Shown: piece after piece, positions 1-6,501 of the stretch
Numbering within the stretch: the stretch's first letter is position 1
How the letters are laid out: each line of letters begins with the position of its first letter
Source of the DNA: a virus
Direction: 5' to 3' (one strand)
Virus record (IMG/VR): IMGVR_UViG_3300046674_000376
Span: 1 to 21,390 of that record
DNA: 21,390 nucleotides
The notes under the pieces: generated by a model
Databases searched by the model: none
What the model was told of the DNA's origin: nothing
The model's input: the letters and a program-made list of their open reading frames with translations, nothing else
Made by a program: the position numbers and the translations under genes

Positions 1-160
1 GTTCGGCCTTGCCGTCGGCGAGCGCCTTGCCGCGCCGTTCGAGCGCTCCGGACAGTTGCGATTGGAGCTGTTCCACCAGCTCTTCCTCACGCCTGAACCG
101 GACCCGCCAGGGTTCCTCGGTCACAGCAGAGAGACTATCACGGGGGGCCGTTATAGTCAC
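1..160 (-). CDS. Partial unknown early protein (N-terminal part)
   Basis: An open frame starts with GTG at 160 and runs off the left edge, giving about 53 residues beginning VTITAPRDSL. The GTG overlaps the TGA of the preceding gene in a GTGA junction (157-160), which suggests translational coupling and decides the start. The visible part is charged and probably helical (around RFRREEELVEQLQSQL), with spacing that would suit a coiled coil. I do not recognise the family. It is the last visible gene of the early leftward operon. Confidence 0.6.
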   Translation of the reverse strand, partial: MTITAPRDSLSAVTEEPWRVRFRREEELVEQLQSQLSGALERRGKALADGKAE

Positions 161-783
161 GCGTTCTCCTTCGGCTGCAGCCGAGCCAGGGTGAGGAAGT
201 CCCGCTCCCCGTAGACGCATTGGCACCACGGGCAGACGAGCCGCGTCTCCCCAGGCAGATGCCGGATCGTCGCCCCACACACCACCCCAGAGACGTCGAC
301 CGCCACGCACTGCCCGATCCGCCGGCCACGCTCCCGGGTGGCGCCCACGATGGAGAGCGCCGCCCCCTCCAGGTCGCGTACCTCGCGAGCCAGATCGCCT
401 GCCGCCGGGTACGCCGTGGTGATCCACTCCAGGTTCGCGCCCAGGGACCGTGCGGCCTGCCGGACACGGTGCTCCATACCGCCCTCGACTGTGGGCTGCC
501 CCCAGCCACGACACGCCTGGACATCGGACAGCCACGACTCCAGCACGAGAGTGATCCCCCCGTACCGAAGGTCGAGGACCGCCTCATTCACGGGCAAGGA
601 GCTGGATCCGCGCCCACTGGAGGGGCGTTCACCACCCCCGTGGACTCCCGGAGCCAGGAACCCTTCGAGAGCCGCGTACAGCCGCGGCATACGGTCCAAA
701 CGCTCCGCCAGGGCGAGCGTGTCACCCGGGCAGAGGTAGCCGGCCTCCAGGTCGCGGTCGCAGAGTCCGCATGCCGCGGTCAC
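157..783 (-). CDS. Cys-rich early phage protein, probable zinc binding
   Basis: 208 residues, GTG start overlapping the upstream TGA (GTGA, 780-783). Two cysteine clusters frame a helical middle: near the N-terminus C5, C8 and C18 (ACGLCDRDLEAGYLCPGD), and near the C-terminus C159, C169, C184 and C187 (with C189), ending in VCPWCQC. The second cluster is spaced like a zinc ribbon. The middle (about 100-150) carries arginine-rich helices. Similar two-cluster proteins are frequent in Streptomyces phage early regions, but I know no function for them. DNA or RNA binding is only an inference from the zinc ribbon. It sits four genes downstream of ssb-region transcription and is coupled to both neighbours. 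Confidence 0.75.
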   Translation of the reverse strand: MTAACGLCDRDLEAGYLCPGDTLALAERLDRMPRLYAALEGFLAPGVHGGGERPSSGRGSSSLPVNEAVLDLRYGGITLVLESWLSDVQACRGWGQPTVEGGMEHRVRQAARSLGANLEWITTAYPAAGDLAREVRDLEGAALSIVGATRERGRRIGQCVAVDVSGVVCGATIRHLPGETRLVCPWCQCVYGERDFLTLARLQPKENA

Positions 784-1061
784 AGCATGCCCTCCCGTCG
801 GGCAGCGTCTCCGAAGCGGTCCACGGCGGTGCGCAGGTCCAACTCGAAGCCGCGGGCGGACGCTTCGAGCAGCTCGGCCGGATGTGGCTCGACCGAGACG
901 TCTTGCGTGCGCAGATCTGCGCGAGTTGATGTAGGCGGAGAGTTACCGCGCCGGGCGGCGGCGCGGCAGCCACGCCAGCCGAGGAAGGCGTTCAGCCCGT
1001 TCACCAACTGCGCACCCATGACCAGGCCACAGATCAGGGCCTGGATCTCGTTCGGTGTCAT
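780..1061 (-). CDS. Small unknown protein with N-terminal hydrophobic segment
   Basis: 93 residues from ATG at 1061, with AAGGGAT as a plausible ribosome site just upstream. The longer frame to 1181 would run back through the ssb gene and was rejected. Residues 5-29 (IQALICGLVMGAQLV onward) are hydrophobic with few charges and could form one membrane segment, followed by a basic stretch (RGCRAAARRG). The C-terminal half is acidic and helical. The gene begins 14 bases after the ssb stop and overlaps the next start by GTGA, so it belongs to the ssb operon. Function is not known. Confidence 0.65.
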   Translation of the reverse strand: MTPNEIQALICGLVMGAQLVNGLNAFLGWRGCRAAARRGNSPPTSTRADLRTQDVSVEPHPAELLEASARGFELDLRTAVDRFGDAARREGML

Positions 1062-1075
1062 CGGAGATCCCTTGA

Positions 1076-1600
1076 TCAGAATGGGGGCTGGTCGCTGTAG
1101 CCGGTGCCCGGCGCGGCGGGCTGCTGGTTGCCCCAGCCGCCGTTCTGCTGCTGGCCGTTCGCGGGTCGGCCGTTCGACCACGGGTCGACTGATTCATTTC
1201 CCTGGGCGGATGAATCAGTAGCGCGCCCGCCGCCCGCCGGGTTCTTGGTGACCTTGGCGGTGGCGCGGGCGAGAGTCGGCCCGACCTCGTCGACGTCCAA
1301 CTCGTACACGGTCCGCTTCACGCCCTGCCCGTCCTCGTAGGACCGCTGCTTGAGGCGGCCCTGGACGATGACCCGGACGCCCTTGGCGAGGGACTCGGCG
1401 ACGTTCTCGGCGGCCTGACGCCACACCGAGCAGGTGAGGAACAGGCTGTCGCCGTCCTTCCACTCGTTGGCCTCGCGGTTGAAGACGCGCGGGGTGGACG
1501 CGATGCGGAACTTGGCGACCGCCACGCCAGCCGGGGTGAAGCGGAGTTCGGGATCATCGACCAGGTTGCCGACGACGGTGATGACGGTCTCGCCTGCCAT
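1076..1600 (-). CDS. ssb: Single-stranded DNA-binding protein
   Basis: 174 residues starting at ATG 1600, which follows AAGGAG by 8 bases; the extension to 1642 reads through a palindrome and lacks a ribosome site. Residues 1-112 are a bacterial-type SSB OB fold: [19 protein letters not shown], then [27 protein letters not shown], and [18 protein letters not shown] flexible Gly/Gln/Asn/Pro tail follows, ending SDQPPF. That end resembles the acidic tip by which SSBs recruit replication proteins, but it has fewer acidic residues. It probably coats single-stranded phage DNA during replication with the primase and ATPase encoded upstream. A perfect palindrome at 1622-1644 lies just before it. Confidence 0.95.
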   Translation of the reverse strand: MAGETVITVVGNLVDDPELRFTPAGVAVAKFRIASTPRVFNREANEWKDGDSLFLTCSVWRQAAENVAESLAKGVRVIVQGRLKQRSYEDGQGVKRTVYELDVDEVGPTLARATAKVTKNPAGGGRATDSSAQGNESVDPWSNGRPANGQQQNGGWGNQQPAAPGTGYSDQPPF

Positions 1601-1621
1601 GGCGGGGCTCCTTCTGGGGCG

Positions 1622-1644
1622 AGGTGTCTCAAGTTGAGACACCT
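1622..1644. promoter_or_regulatory. Perfect palindrome upstream of ssb, candidate operator
   Basis: Two 11-base arms, AGGTGTCTCAA and TTGAGACACCT, flank a single central G. The site ends 22 bases before the ssb ATG and about 9 bases before its ribosome site. There is no T-run after it on the minus strand, so an operator for a dimeric repressor or an RNA structure over the leader seems more likely than a terminator. No protein in the window can be assigned to it. Confidence 0.6.
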
Positions 1645-1660
1645 GGGATGCTGGACGGGT

Positions 1661-1687
1661 GGCCGGCCCGATTCCCGCGGGCCGGCC
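1661..1687 (-). terminator. GC hairpin between DUF3846-like gene and ssb
   Basis: Ten-base arms GGCCGGCCCG and CGGGCCGGCC with a 7-base loop, just after the stop of the 1701-2042 gene. No U-tract follows, as is usual for actinomycete hairpin terminators; it may only attenuate or protect the mRNA end. Confidence 0.5.
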
Positions 1688-1700
1688 GTTGTCGTGCGGG

Positions 1701-2042
1701 TCAGTCGTTGATGTCGTTCAGCTCACGGAGGATGCCGCCGGCGGTCTCCTCGGGAAGGGCCTTGACGTGGGCCCCATACCCGGTGATCAGTGCGGGACCG
1801 GAGAGGCTGTTGGTGAAGCCGTACCGGTTGACGAGAGCGTCGATGAGCGCGTTGTAGCCCCAGCGCCCGTGGCCCTCTTCGTCGACCCAGACGACCACGC
1901 CTTCAGCGAGATCGAACGCCTCGATGGTGGTGCAGCGGAGGACGGCGGCGGCGTACTCCGCGAAGTGCTCGCGGTTGGCCGGCAAGTCGAGAGTGATGAT
2001 CGTCCCGTCCTCGATGACGAGGATGGCGTCAGCGTGCTTCAC
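1701..2042 (-). CDS. DUF3846-like small phage protein
   Basis: 113 residues, GTG start at 2042 with AAGGAG six bases before it. The layout matches the DUF3846 pattern as I remember it: an N-terminal strand ([16 protein letters not shown]), a helix, a loop with [23 protein letters not shown], and an end of the form [11 protein letters not shown]. Such proteins are common in phages and plasmids of Gram-positive hosts and have no established function. It is flanked by two GC hairpins (1661-1687 and 2062-2085), so it may be transcribed or processed as its own unit. The family name is from memory of the pattern, not from a search. Confidence 0.75.
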   Translation of the reverse strand: MKHADAILVIEDGTIITLDLPANREHFAEYAAAVLRCTTIEAFDLAEGVVVWVDEEGHGRWGYNALIDALVNRYGFTNSLSGPALITGYGAHVKALPEETAGGILRELNDIND

Positions 2043-2061
2043 GGGGTTCTCCTTCGGGTTG

Positions 2062-2085
2062 GCCGGCCGTCGGGTGACGGCCGGC
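2062..2085 (-). terminator. GC hairpin after the 139-residue zinc protein gene
   Basis: Ten-base arms GCCGGCCGTC and GACGGCCGGC with the loop GGGT, 10 bases downstream of the TGA at 2096. Same GGCCGGC core as the hairpin at 1661-1687. No T-run follows. Confidence 0.5.
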
Positions 2086-2095
2086 TGGTTGTGGG

Positions 2096-2515
2096 TCAGA
2101 TGACCCGGCCGCCGTGGTGCTCGGGCAGCAGCATGGACAGCGGCTGCCGACGGAGCCGTTCGATCGCCGGGGTGGTGCGCCCGTCGGCGATCGCAATCCG
2201 CTGCGCATCCGAAGCCCGACGCATCCGGCCCCAGACGGCAGACAGCGGGAGGTTCGTAACGGCAACGAGGTATCCCGTCTCCTCCCAGAGGCCGCCTCGA
2301 ATGCAGTGGGGATACCTGTGCAGAACGTCGCCAGGTTTGTTCGAGGCGTCACCATGGCGGTGCCAGCCGGCACACCGGGGGCACCAGGCGAATACCTGTG
2401 TGAAGGCGGCAGGCTCGCCAGGCCTCTTCCCGAGGAAGCCGTACAGGGTTGGCGCGTTGAGCCGGGCGCACGTCATGCAGTCTCCGCAGAAGCAGGTGCC
2501 GGGCTGGTGGGGCAT
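2096..2515 (-). CDS. Small Cys/His-rich protein, probable zinc binding
   Basis: 139 residues from ATG 2515, preceded by AAGAAAGGA; the longer frame to 2614 enters the repeat block and was rejected. The N-terminus packs four cysteines (C8, C10, C13, C16 in TCFCGDCMTC). A second cluster has C45, C48, H52, H54 (WCPRCAGWHRH), followed by H66, H70 and C71. The C-terminal half has no Cys and is basic (WGRMRRAS, IERLRRQPL). Such a pair of clusters suggests two zinc sites, possibly for nucleic acid binding. It is the first gene downstream of the iteron-like block, so its transcription may start there. No family recognised. Confidence 0.75.
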   Translation of the reverse strand: MPHQPGTCFCGDCMTCARLNAPTLYGFLGKRPGEPAAFTQVFAWCPRCAGWHRHGDASNKPGDVLHRYPHCIRGGLWEETGYLVAVTNLPLSAVWGRMRRASDAQRIAIADGRTTPAIERLRRQPLSMLLPEHHGGRVI

Positions 2516-2548
2516 GAGGTTCCTTTCTTTATCGGCGAGGTTGATGGT

Positions 2549-2595
2549 GTGTGTCCGTCCCCACCCCCCTAAAGGGGTGTGGGACGAACACACAC
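2549..2595. promoter_or_regulatory. Long imperfect dyad upstream of the 139-residue gene
   Basis: Outer arms GTGTGTCCGTCCC (2549-2561) and GGGACGAACACAC (2581-2593) match at 12 of 13 positions. The centre is CCCC-TAAA-GGGG (2566-2577). It lies about 35-80 bases before the ATG at 2515. The outer arms resemble the 10-bp repeat of the adjacent block, so it may bind the same protein. As RNA it would form a strong hairpin in the leader. Confidence 0.5.
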
Positions 2596-2596
2596 A

Positions 2597-2812
2597 AGTG
2601 CGTCCGGGACTCACTGGGACGCACTGGGACGCGCTAGGGGTTTCGGGGCATTTCCGCAGGTCAGGGGCCGTGAGAGCGCGTCCCGTGACAGGCCATCAGA
2701 TGTAGGCTGCACCGGTTTCCAAGATCGGGACGCACTTACAGCCCCCTTGACCTGCGGAAATGTCGCCCGGCGCAAGACTGACGATCCGTCACGGGACGCA
2801 CTGGGACGCACA
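2597..2812. repeat. Iteron-like cluster of 10-bp GGGACGCACT repeats
   Basis: Three copies stand directly end to end at 2606-2635 (GGGACTCACT, GGGACGCACT, GGGACGCGCT). Two more are end to end at 2793-2812, with a single copy at 2727-2736. Inverted copies are at 2597-2606 (one mismatch) and 2675-2684. The 10-base phase puts tandem copies on the same DNA face, as in arrays bound by initiator or repressor proteins. The block fills the roughly 300 bases without a confident gene between the ATPase gene and the 139-residue gene. A replication origin or control region is inferred from its position beside primase, ATPase and ssb. Confidence 0.6.
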
Positions 2813-2823
2813 CGAACCCTCAC
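2611..2823 (-). CDS. Doubtful 70-residue frame across the repeat block
   Basis: An open frame begins with GTG at 2823 and overlaps the ATPase stop in the same GTGA junction used by several true gene pairs here. That is the only positive evidence. By hand count only about 60 percent of its codons end in G or C, far below its neighbours. Its residues largely translate the repeats (RPSAS, FPQVKG and PLTCGN come from the repeats and the inverted repeat). I think the DNA repeats are the functional element and the frame is probably chance, although a coupled small protein cannot be excluded. Confidence 0.25.
   Translation of the reverse strand: MRVRVRPSASRDGSSVLRRATFPQVKGAVSASRSWKPVQPTSDGLSRDALSRPLTCGNAPKPLARPSASQ
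2649..2762. repeat. 14-bp inverted repeat inside the iteron-like block
   Basis: CATTTCCGCAGGTC at 2649-2662 is repeated exactly inverted as GACCTGCGGAAATG at 2749-2762. The arms are exactly 100 bases apart centre to centre. The core GACCTGCGG appears again at 9546-9554 upstream of the integrase gene. The function is unknown. Confidence 0.6.
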
Positions 2824-3995
2824 TGCTCGACACCCCCCGCCCCGGCCAGAGCGTGCAGCATGGCCCCCTTCGGCCCCGCCGTTGCCACGACCTCGCCCGC
2901 CTGCACGAGACGCGCCAGCGCCCGTCGGGTCACCGACGCCCTGCCAGGCACGAGATCTTCGATCGTGCGGCCGCTCAAAGGCCCCGGCGCCTGCCTCAAC
3001 GTGGCGAGCACCTTCGGCTTCCGGGCTTCGGTATCTGCCTCCTGCTTGGCGTCTGCCTCCTGATCGGCTTTCGCCTCCTCCTCCGTCTGCCGCTCGATCG
3101 GCGCGTAGAGCAGCGCCTCGACGGGTCCCGGTCCTGTGGCGTCTACGACCAGATCGGCGAACCAGAACAGCCCGGACTCGTGCGGCAACGCCTCCTTGCG
3201 GAGCTGGCCCGGCCGGTCCTTCGCGATCCTGATCCGGGAACGGCCTTTCACCCCGATACCGAACGGCTGGACGTTCTCCATCAGGTACATCACGCCGTTG
3301 AGACCGTTGAGCTTGTGGACGCCGCCGATCGCGTAACGGCCCCGGTTGTCGGTCGACTTCACAACGTGGTCGAGTGTCACGACCGCCGGGCCCGCATCTT
3401 GGAGAGGACGCAGCACCTTCCGGCCAAAGACCGCGACGTCCTTGTTGTCGTTGATGTTGAGCCCGTGCAGCGACATGCCCTCGGTGACACCATCCACCAC
3501 AGCCAGCGAGGGCCGCAGGGCCAGGATCTCGGCGAGGTCGACCATGTCCGCAAGGCCGAGCGGCTCCTCGGGGCGGACGTAGTGAAATCGCTCCAGCAGA
3601 GCGTCAGCGTCCGCGCCCATCGCCAGGAGTCGCCCGACGACACCCGCGGCCTCATCCTCGAAGTCGAGGAAGAGAACATGGTTGCCGCGGTTCAACTCCT
3701 GGATGGCGAGGATCATCGCGAACCAGGTCTTGCCCGCCTCGGACTCCGCAGCGACGGTGCTCATGCGCCCCGGGTAGAGCACACCCACCCCGTCGGCGCG
3801 CGCCCCCACAGTGGGCGTCGCGGGCTTGTGCGAGCCGTCTACAAATGTAGCCAGGTCTTGCCCGCGCCAGGATCTGCGACCGCCCTGGGTAGCCTCCTCG
3901 CCCCGCTCGTCTGGCTGGTAGCTGCTGGGCAGGATCAGCCCGACAGCACCACCCTTCGGGGACGCGTGGGGAAGCCACAGCGGTTCGTCGCTCAC
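2820..3995 (-). CDS. RecA-like AAA ATPase, probable replicative helicase (RepA type)
   Basis: 391 residues from GTG 3995, which overlaps the primase stop (GTGA). The Walker A motif is AESEAGKT at about 83-90, with Ala in place of the usual first Gly. A strand with acidic residues, HVLFLDFEDE, follows at 106-115, then LAVVDGVTEGMSLHG and VVTLDHVVKS, which fit the later strands and sensor of the RecA-like core seen in RepA/DnaB-type hexameric helicases. The C-terminal 70 residues look like a winged helix (VLATLRQAPGPLSGRTIEDL onward) after an acidic, Ala-rich linker. Its place directly after the primase argues that it unwinds DNA, or loads the machinery, for phage replication. A recombination or packaging role is less likely. 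Confidence 0.85.
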   Translation of the reverse strand: MSDEPLWLPHASPKGGAVGLILPSSYQPDERGEEATQGGRRSWRGQDLATFVDGSHKPATPTVGARADGVGVLYPGRMSTVAAESEAGKTWFAMILAIQELNRGNHVLFLDFEDEAAGVVGRLLAMGADADALLERFHYVRPEEPLGLADMVDLAEILALRPSLAVVDGVTEGMSLHGLNINDNKDVAVFGRKVLRPLQDAGPAVVTLDHVVKSTDNRGRYAIGGVHKLNGLNGVMYLMENVQPFGIGVKGRSRIRIAKDRPGQLRKEALPHESGLFWFADLVVDATGPGPVEALLYAPIERQTEEEAKADQEADAKQEADTEARKPKVLATLRQAPGPLSGRTIEDLVPGRASVTRRALARLVQAGEVVATAGPKGAMLHALAGAGGVEQ

Positions 3996-4855
3996 GCACG
4001 CACCGCCGGGTCCTCCGGGTGCGGAACCGGGGCCCACACCTGCACGAACTCGGCGTCCTTGTGTCCGGCGGCGAAGTGGTCGGCCGCGTCCTTCCCGGTC
4101 TTCGCCTGCACCACGTAGACGGTCCGGGCCAGGCCGCGCAGGGACTCGACGACAGCACGCGCGTGCTTCTCACCCTGCTCGTCCCGGTCGGCGACGATGG
4201 TGACGTCCGCACCCTCCATGAATGCCGCGTGCTCGGCGGTCCACTTCCCCGCGCCGGCCGCGTTGCAGGTGGCGGGCAGCCCGTGGTCGATGAGTGCGTG
4301 GACGTCCTTCTCGCCCTCGGCGATCCAGATGACGCGGTCCGCTTCCTTCGCGGCCAGCAGCTCGGGGAGCCGGTACGGGACCAGGGGCACGAGCCGGTTG
4401 CCCTCCTTGTCGTTGAGGGACCAGCGCCGTCCAGAGCGGGTGCTGTTGTCGGGACGCCACTGGGCGAAGCACTTGTGGTCGCACCGGGTCACGCCGTGGA
4501 TGACCGCCTTGTTCTCGTTGCGGTAGACGTACTGGGCGACACGCTTGTGGCCGCGGTCCTGGCAGGGGATCCACATGTCGTCGGCGGGCCGGTCGTGCGC
4601 CCGCTCCAGTGGCTCGTCGAACAGGTCGGCTTCGGTCCATCCGATCGCCGTGAGGAACTCGGCGTTGCCGTCGCACTTGTGGCAGTGGATGACGACGCCG
4701 CCGTTGTTCCCGCGCCGGATGGCCACGGTGCCCGGGGAGTCCCCGTCATGGCAGATACCGCGGGTGCGGAGGGCTCCGCCCTGGTAGCGGGTGGGCTCGC
4801 CCCGGTCGCGCAGGAGGTCGGCGAGCTTGTTAAAGGCGATCCCGTCGGTGGTCAC
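3992..4855 (-). CDS. DNA primase with zinc-finger and Toprim domains
   Basis: 287 residues from GTG 4855, overlapping the previous TGA (GTGA); a longer frame upstream lacks coding character. The N-terminal part has a CHC2-like zinc site with C35, H36, C58 and C61 (GICHDGDSP then VIHCHKCDG). A second Cys/His patch lies at C98, C125, H127 and C129. The Toprim core follows: IWIAEGEKD (E180) and VTIVADRDEQG (D223, D225), the acidic residues that hold catalytic metal. It is shorter than bacterial DnaG and lacks the helicase-binding domain, which suits a phage primase acting with the separate ATPase encoded next to it. It should lay RNA primers for phage DNA synthesis. Confidence 0.9.
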   Translation of the reverse strand: MTTDGIAFNKLADLLRDRGEPTRYQGGALRTRGICHDGDSPGTVAIRRGNNGGVVIHCHKCDGNAEFLTAIGWTEADLFDEPLERAHDRPADDMWIPCQDRGHKRVAQYVYRNENKAVIHGVTRCDHKCFAQWRPDNSTRSGRRWSLNDKEGNRLVPLVPYRLPELLAAKEADRVIWIAEGEKDVHALIDHGLPATCNAAGAGKWTAEHAAFMEGADVTIVADRDEQGEKHARAVVESLRGLARTVYVVQAKTGKDAADHFAAGHKDAEFVQVWAPVPHPEDPAVRA

Positions 4856-5154
4856 GCGGCCACCTCCGGGAAGTAGTACGTGCCTGTCGGTCGTCCGACG
4901 CACCGGGAGCGTCGGGGGCAGACGCGTGGTGCGGAGGCGAGGCCGGCGGAGTGGACGTGCTGGCTGTCGCAGAACGGGCAGTCGACGACGAGCAGTACGC
5001 GATGCTCGCCGTCCTTGAACTGGGTGTCCCGGTAGGCGACGAGGCGGGCCGCGGCGGCGGCCATGCCGAGAGCAGACGGCGGCGACTGGATCGGCGCCTC
5101 GTCCTGCTCGGTGTCCTCCCCGAAGATCGGGAGGACGGTGGTGGTGCTGTTCAC
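4852..5154 (-). CDS. Small Cys-rich protein, probable zinc binding
   Basis: 100 residues, GTG start at 5154 with a weak GAAGAGAG ribosome site nine bases upstream. After a variable, acidic N-terminus, residues 50-85 hold VVDCPFCDSQHVHSAG (C59, C62, H66, H68) and RVCPRRSRC (C79, C85), a likely zinc site. It ends at the primase start in a GTGA junction, so the two are probably translated together. Small proteins of this kind before phage primases are known to me only as hypothetical proteins. A role in handling DNA or helping the primase is inferred from position alone. Confidence 0.75.
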   Translation of the reverse strand: MNSTTTVLPIFGEDTEQDEAPIQSPPSALGMAAAAARLVAYRDTQFKDGEHRVLLVVDCPFCDSQHVHSAGLASAPRVCPRRSRCVGRPTGTYYFPEVAA

Positions 5155-5247
5155 GAACGTGCTCTCTTCTACGAGCGGGGCCAGTGGTGTTCGTGAGTGC
5201 GCAAGCAGCCCCGAGCCAGGGGGGATTGGCCCGGGGCCGCGTCTGCG

Positions 5248-5267
5248 CTCCCGGGATCAGCCGGGAG
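5248..5267 (-). terminator. Short hairpin over the end of the 147-residue gene
   Basis: CTCCCGG and CCGGGAG pair across a 6-base loop that contains the stop codon of the 5257-5700 gene. About 100 bases without a gene follow before the next start at 5154. The strand is short and lacks a T-run, so it is a weak call. Confidence 0.3.
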
Positions 5268-5700
5268 TTCGGATGTTCAGCAGGAACGTCTCGTGCTCGC
5301 TGACCATCGACCGGGCCTCGCGCGCTACCTCTCGGCCGAGGTGCTCGGCGAGCAGGTGCCCGGCCGGAACGTGGACCTCGATGGCCTGGGCCGAGAGGTA
5401 GAAGACTCCGGCGATGGCGCGCGCCAGCAGCAGGCTGTGGCGGAGCGCGTCCTCGCCGAGGCGGACGATCGCCGTGTGGCAGTCGGTGTTCCGCCGAGTC
5501 TGCTGCCGCAGGTCCTCGTGGACCTCGTTCGAGCTGTCGTAGCTGCCGGTGAGGTCGACGGTGACGACGAGGCGGACCTCCGGCACGGGCACCTTGACCG
5601 GGGACGGGTCGTGGGGCGGTTGTCCGCCGCCGTCCGGGACGACGGTGAGGGGGACGGGGCTGAGTCCGGCCGGCCACTCGCCGGGGCGGTGATCAGTCAT
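5257..5700 (-). CDS. Unknown early phage protein
   Basis: 147 residues from ATG 5700, which overlaps the TGA of the gene before it (ATGA, 5697-5700). The N-terminal third is Pro/Gly-rich and probably disordered. It is followed by a strand (VRLVVTVDLTGSY), a charged helix with QQTRRNTDC, and a helical stretch with DALRHSLLLARAIAGVFYL. There is no Cys cluster or known catalytic motif. Codon use is typical of its neighbours. It belongs to the early operon running from the Cro-like gene toward the primase. I do not recognise its family. Confidence 0.7.
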   Translation of the reverse strand: MTDHRPGEWPAGLSPVPLTVVPDGGGQPPHDPSPVKVPVPEVRLVVTVDLTGSYDSSNEVHEDLRQQTRRNTDCHTAIVRLGEDALRHSLLLARAIAGVFYLSAQAIEVHVPAGHLLAEHLGREVAREARSMVSEHETFLLNIRTPG

Positions 5701-5909
5701 GCGGCTGCCCTCCGCGGGTCGGACTGGAACGCGGCCCTGATCACGGCGCGCTGATGGTCGGTGAAGGGCGGCGCCGCGTCGACGATCGCGTCGATGCGAG
5801 CCCAGTACGCGGCGTTCCGCGCGGGGTCGGGGTCGCGTACGGGCCGGTCGGGGCGGGCCGGGCGGCCGGAGGTGTCTCCGGCCGCCACGGGGTTCGTCGG
5901 GGGAGTCAC
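5697..5909 (-). CDS. Small unknown early protein
   Basis: 70 residues from GTG 5909, fixed by a GTGA overlap with the upstream stop; the much longer frame to 6635 is only the shadow of the neighbouring gene. The first 30 residues are rich in Pro, Arg and Asp. The C-terminal 40 (NAAYWARIDAIVDAAPPFTD and after) form two likely helices. It also overlaps the next gene by ATGA, so three genes in a row are stop-start coupled. The function is unknown. Confidence 0.65.
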   Translation of the reverse strand: MTPPTNPVAAGDTSGRPARPDRPVRDPDPARNAAYWARIDAIVDAAPPFTDHQRAVIRAAFQSDPRRAAA

Positions 5910-6487
5910 TCGCCCGCCTGCTCGCCGAGGTGGGCGCGGAGCTGGTCCAGGACCTCGTGCGCGGTCATGCTGTGCGGCACGAGGACGAGCCCGGACTCGG
6001 GCCAGACGATGATCTGTCCGTCGAACTGGTCGTCGGCGCTCGCGTTCGCCCGCGCCAACCGCAGGTTGTTCTCCGCGGCGATCTGGTTGGCCATTGCCTG
6101 GAAGATGGCTTCGAGGACGAGGTCGACGTCGTTGGCCTCGATGACCATCTCGCCGAAGGTGTTCAGGCACTTCTCGTACCGGGCGTCCCAGCGTCCGGCG
6201 TCCTTCGCGGCCTGCTTGTCGAGCTCGATCTGCGCGAGTGCGCGGGTCACCTGCGGGGACCGGTCGGGCTGGCTCAGCTCGGCCGCCGTCCGGGCGGCGA
6301 TGGCGGCCGCGACCTCGGGCGTGTAGTGCTCCGGGAGCGCCTTCCGCATGGCCTCGTCGACAGCCTCGGGCAGGGCCTCGATGACCTTTGCCCGGTTCCC
6401 GACGAGGCTGCGGTCCGCCGTCTCGTCGGCGGGGGAGTGCTCGGCCGCCGGGGCATGAGACGGGGTCGGCTGTACCGTTGTGCTCAT
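5906..6487 (-). CDS. Unknown early phage protein, helical
   Basis: 193 residues from ATG 6487, 14 bases after the Cro-like stop; the ribosome site is weak (AAGAAGCGAG). Residues 35-145 are mostly helical and charged (AVDEAMRKALPEHYTPEVAAAIAAR, with DAGRWDARYEKCLNTFGEM). The last 45 residues form strands (FDGQIIVWPESGLVLVPHSM) and a closing helix. It has one Cys and no motif I can name. Being the first gene after the Cro-like regulator, it is expected to be made early in lytic growth. Confidence 0.75.
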   Translation of the reverse strand: MSTTVQPTPSHAPAAEHSPADETADRSLVGNRAKVIEALPEAVDEAMRKALPEHYTPEVAAAIAARTAAELSQPDRSPQVTRALAQIELDKQAAKDAGRWDARYEKCLNTFGEMVIEANDVDLVLEAIFQAMANQIAAENNLRLARANASADDQFDGQIIVWPESGLVLVPHSMTAHEVLDQLRAHLGEQAGE

Positions 6488-6501
6488 GAGCGTCTCGCTT
6501 C

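Noticed and set aside
2760-4118. A plus-strand open frame of 452 codons opposite the ATPase gene
   Set aside because: The minus-strand ATPase has Walker motifs and a coupled start; the plus frame has none.
4855-5677. Upstream extension of the primase frame
   Set aside because: It is Arg/Pro-rich and overlaps two better genes. The GTGA junction at 4852-4855 gives a natural start.
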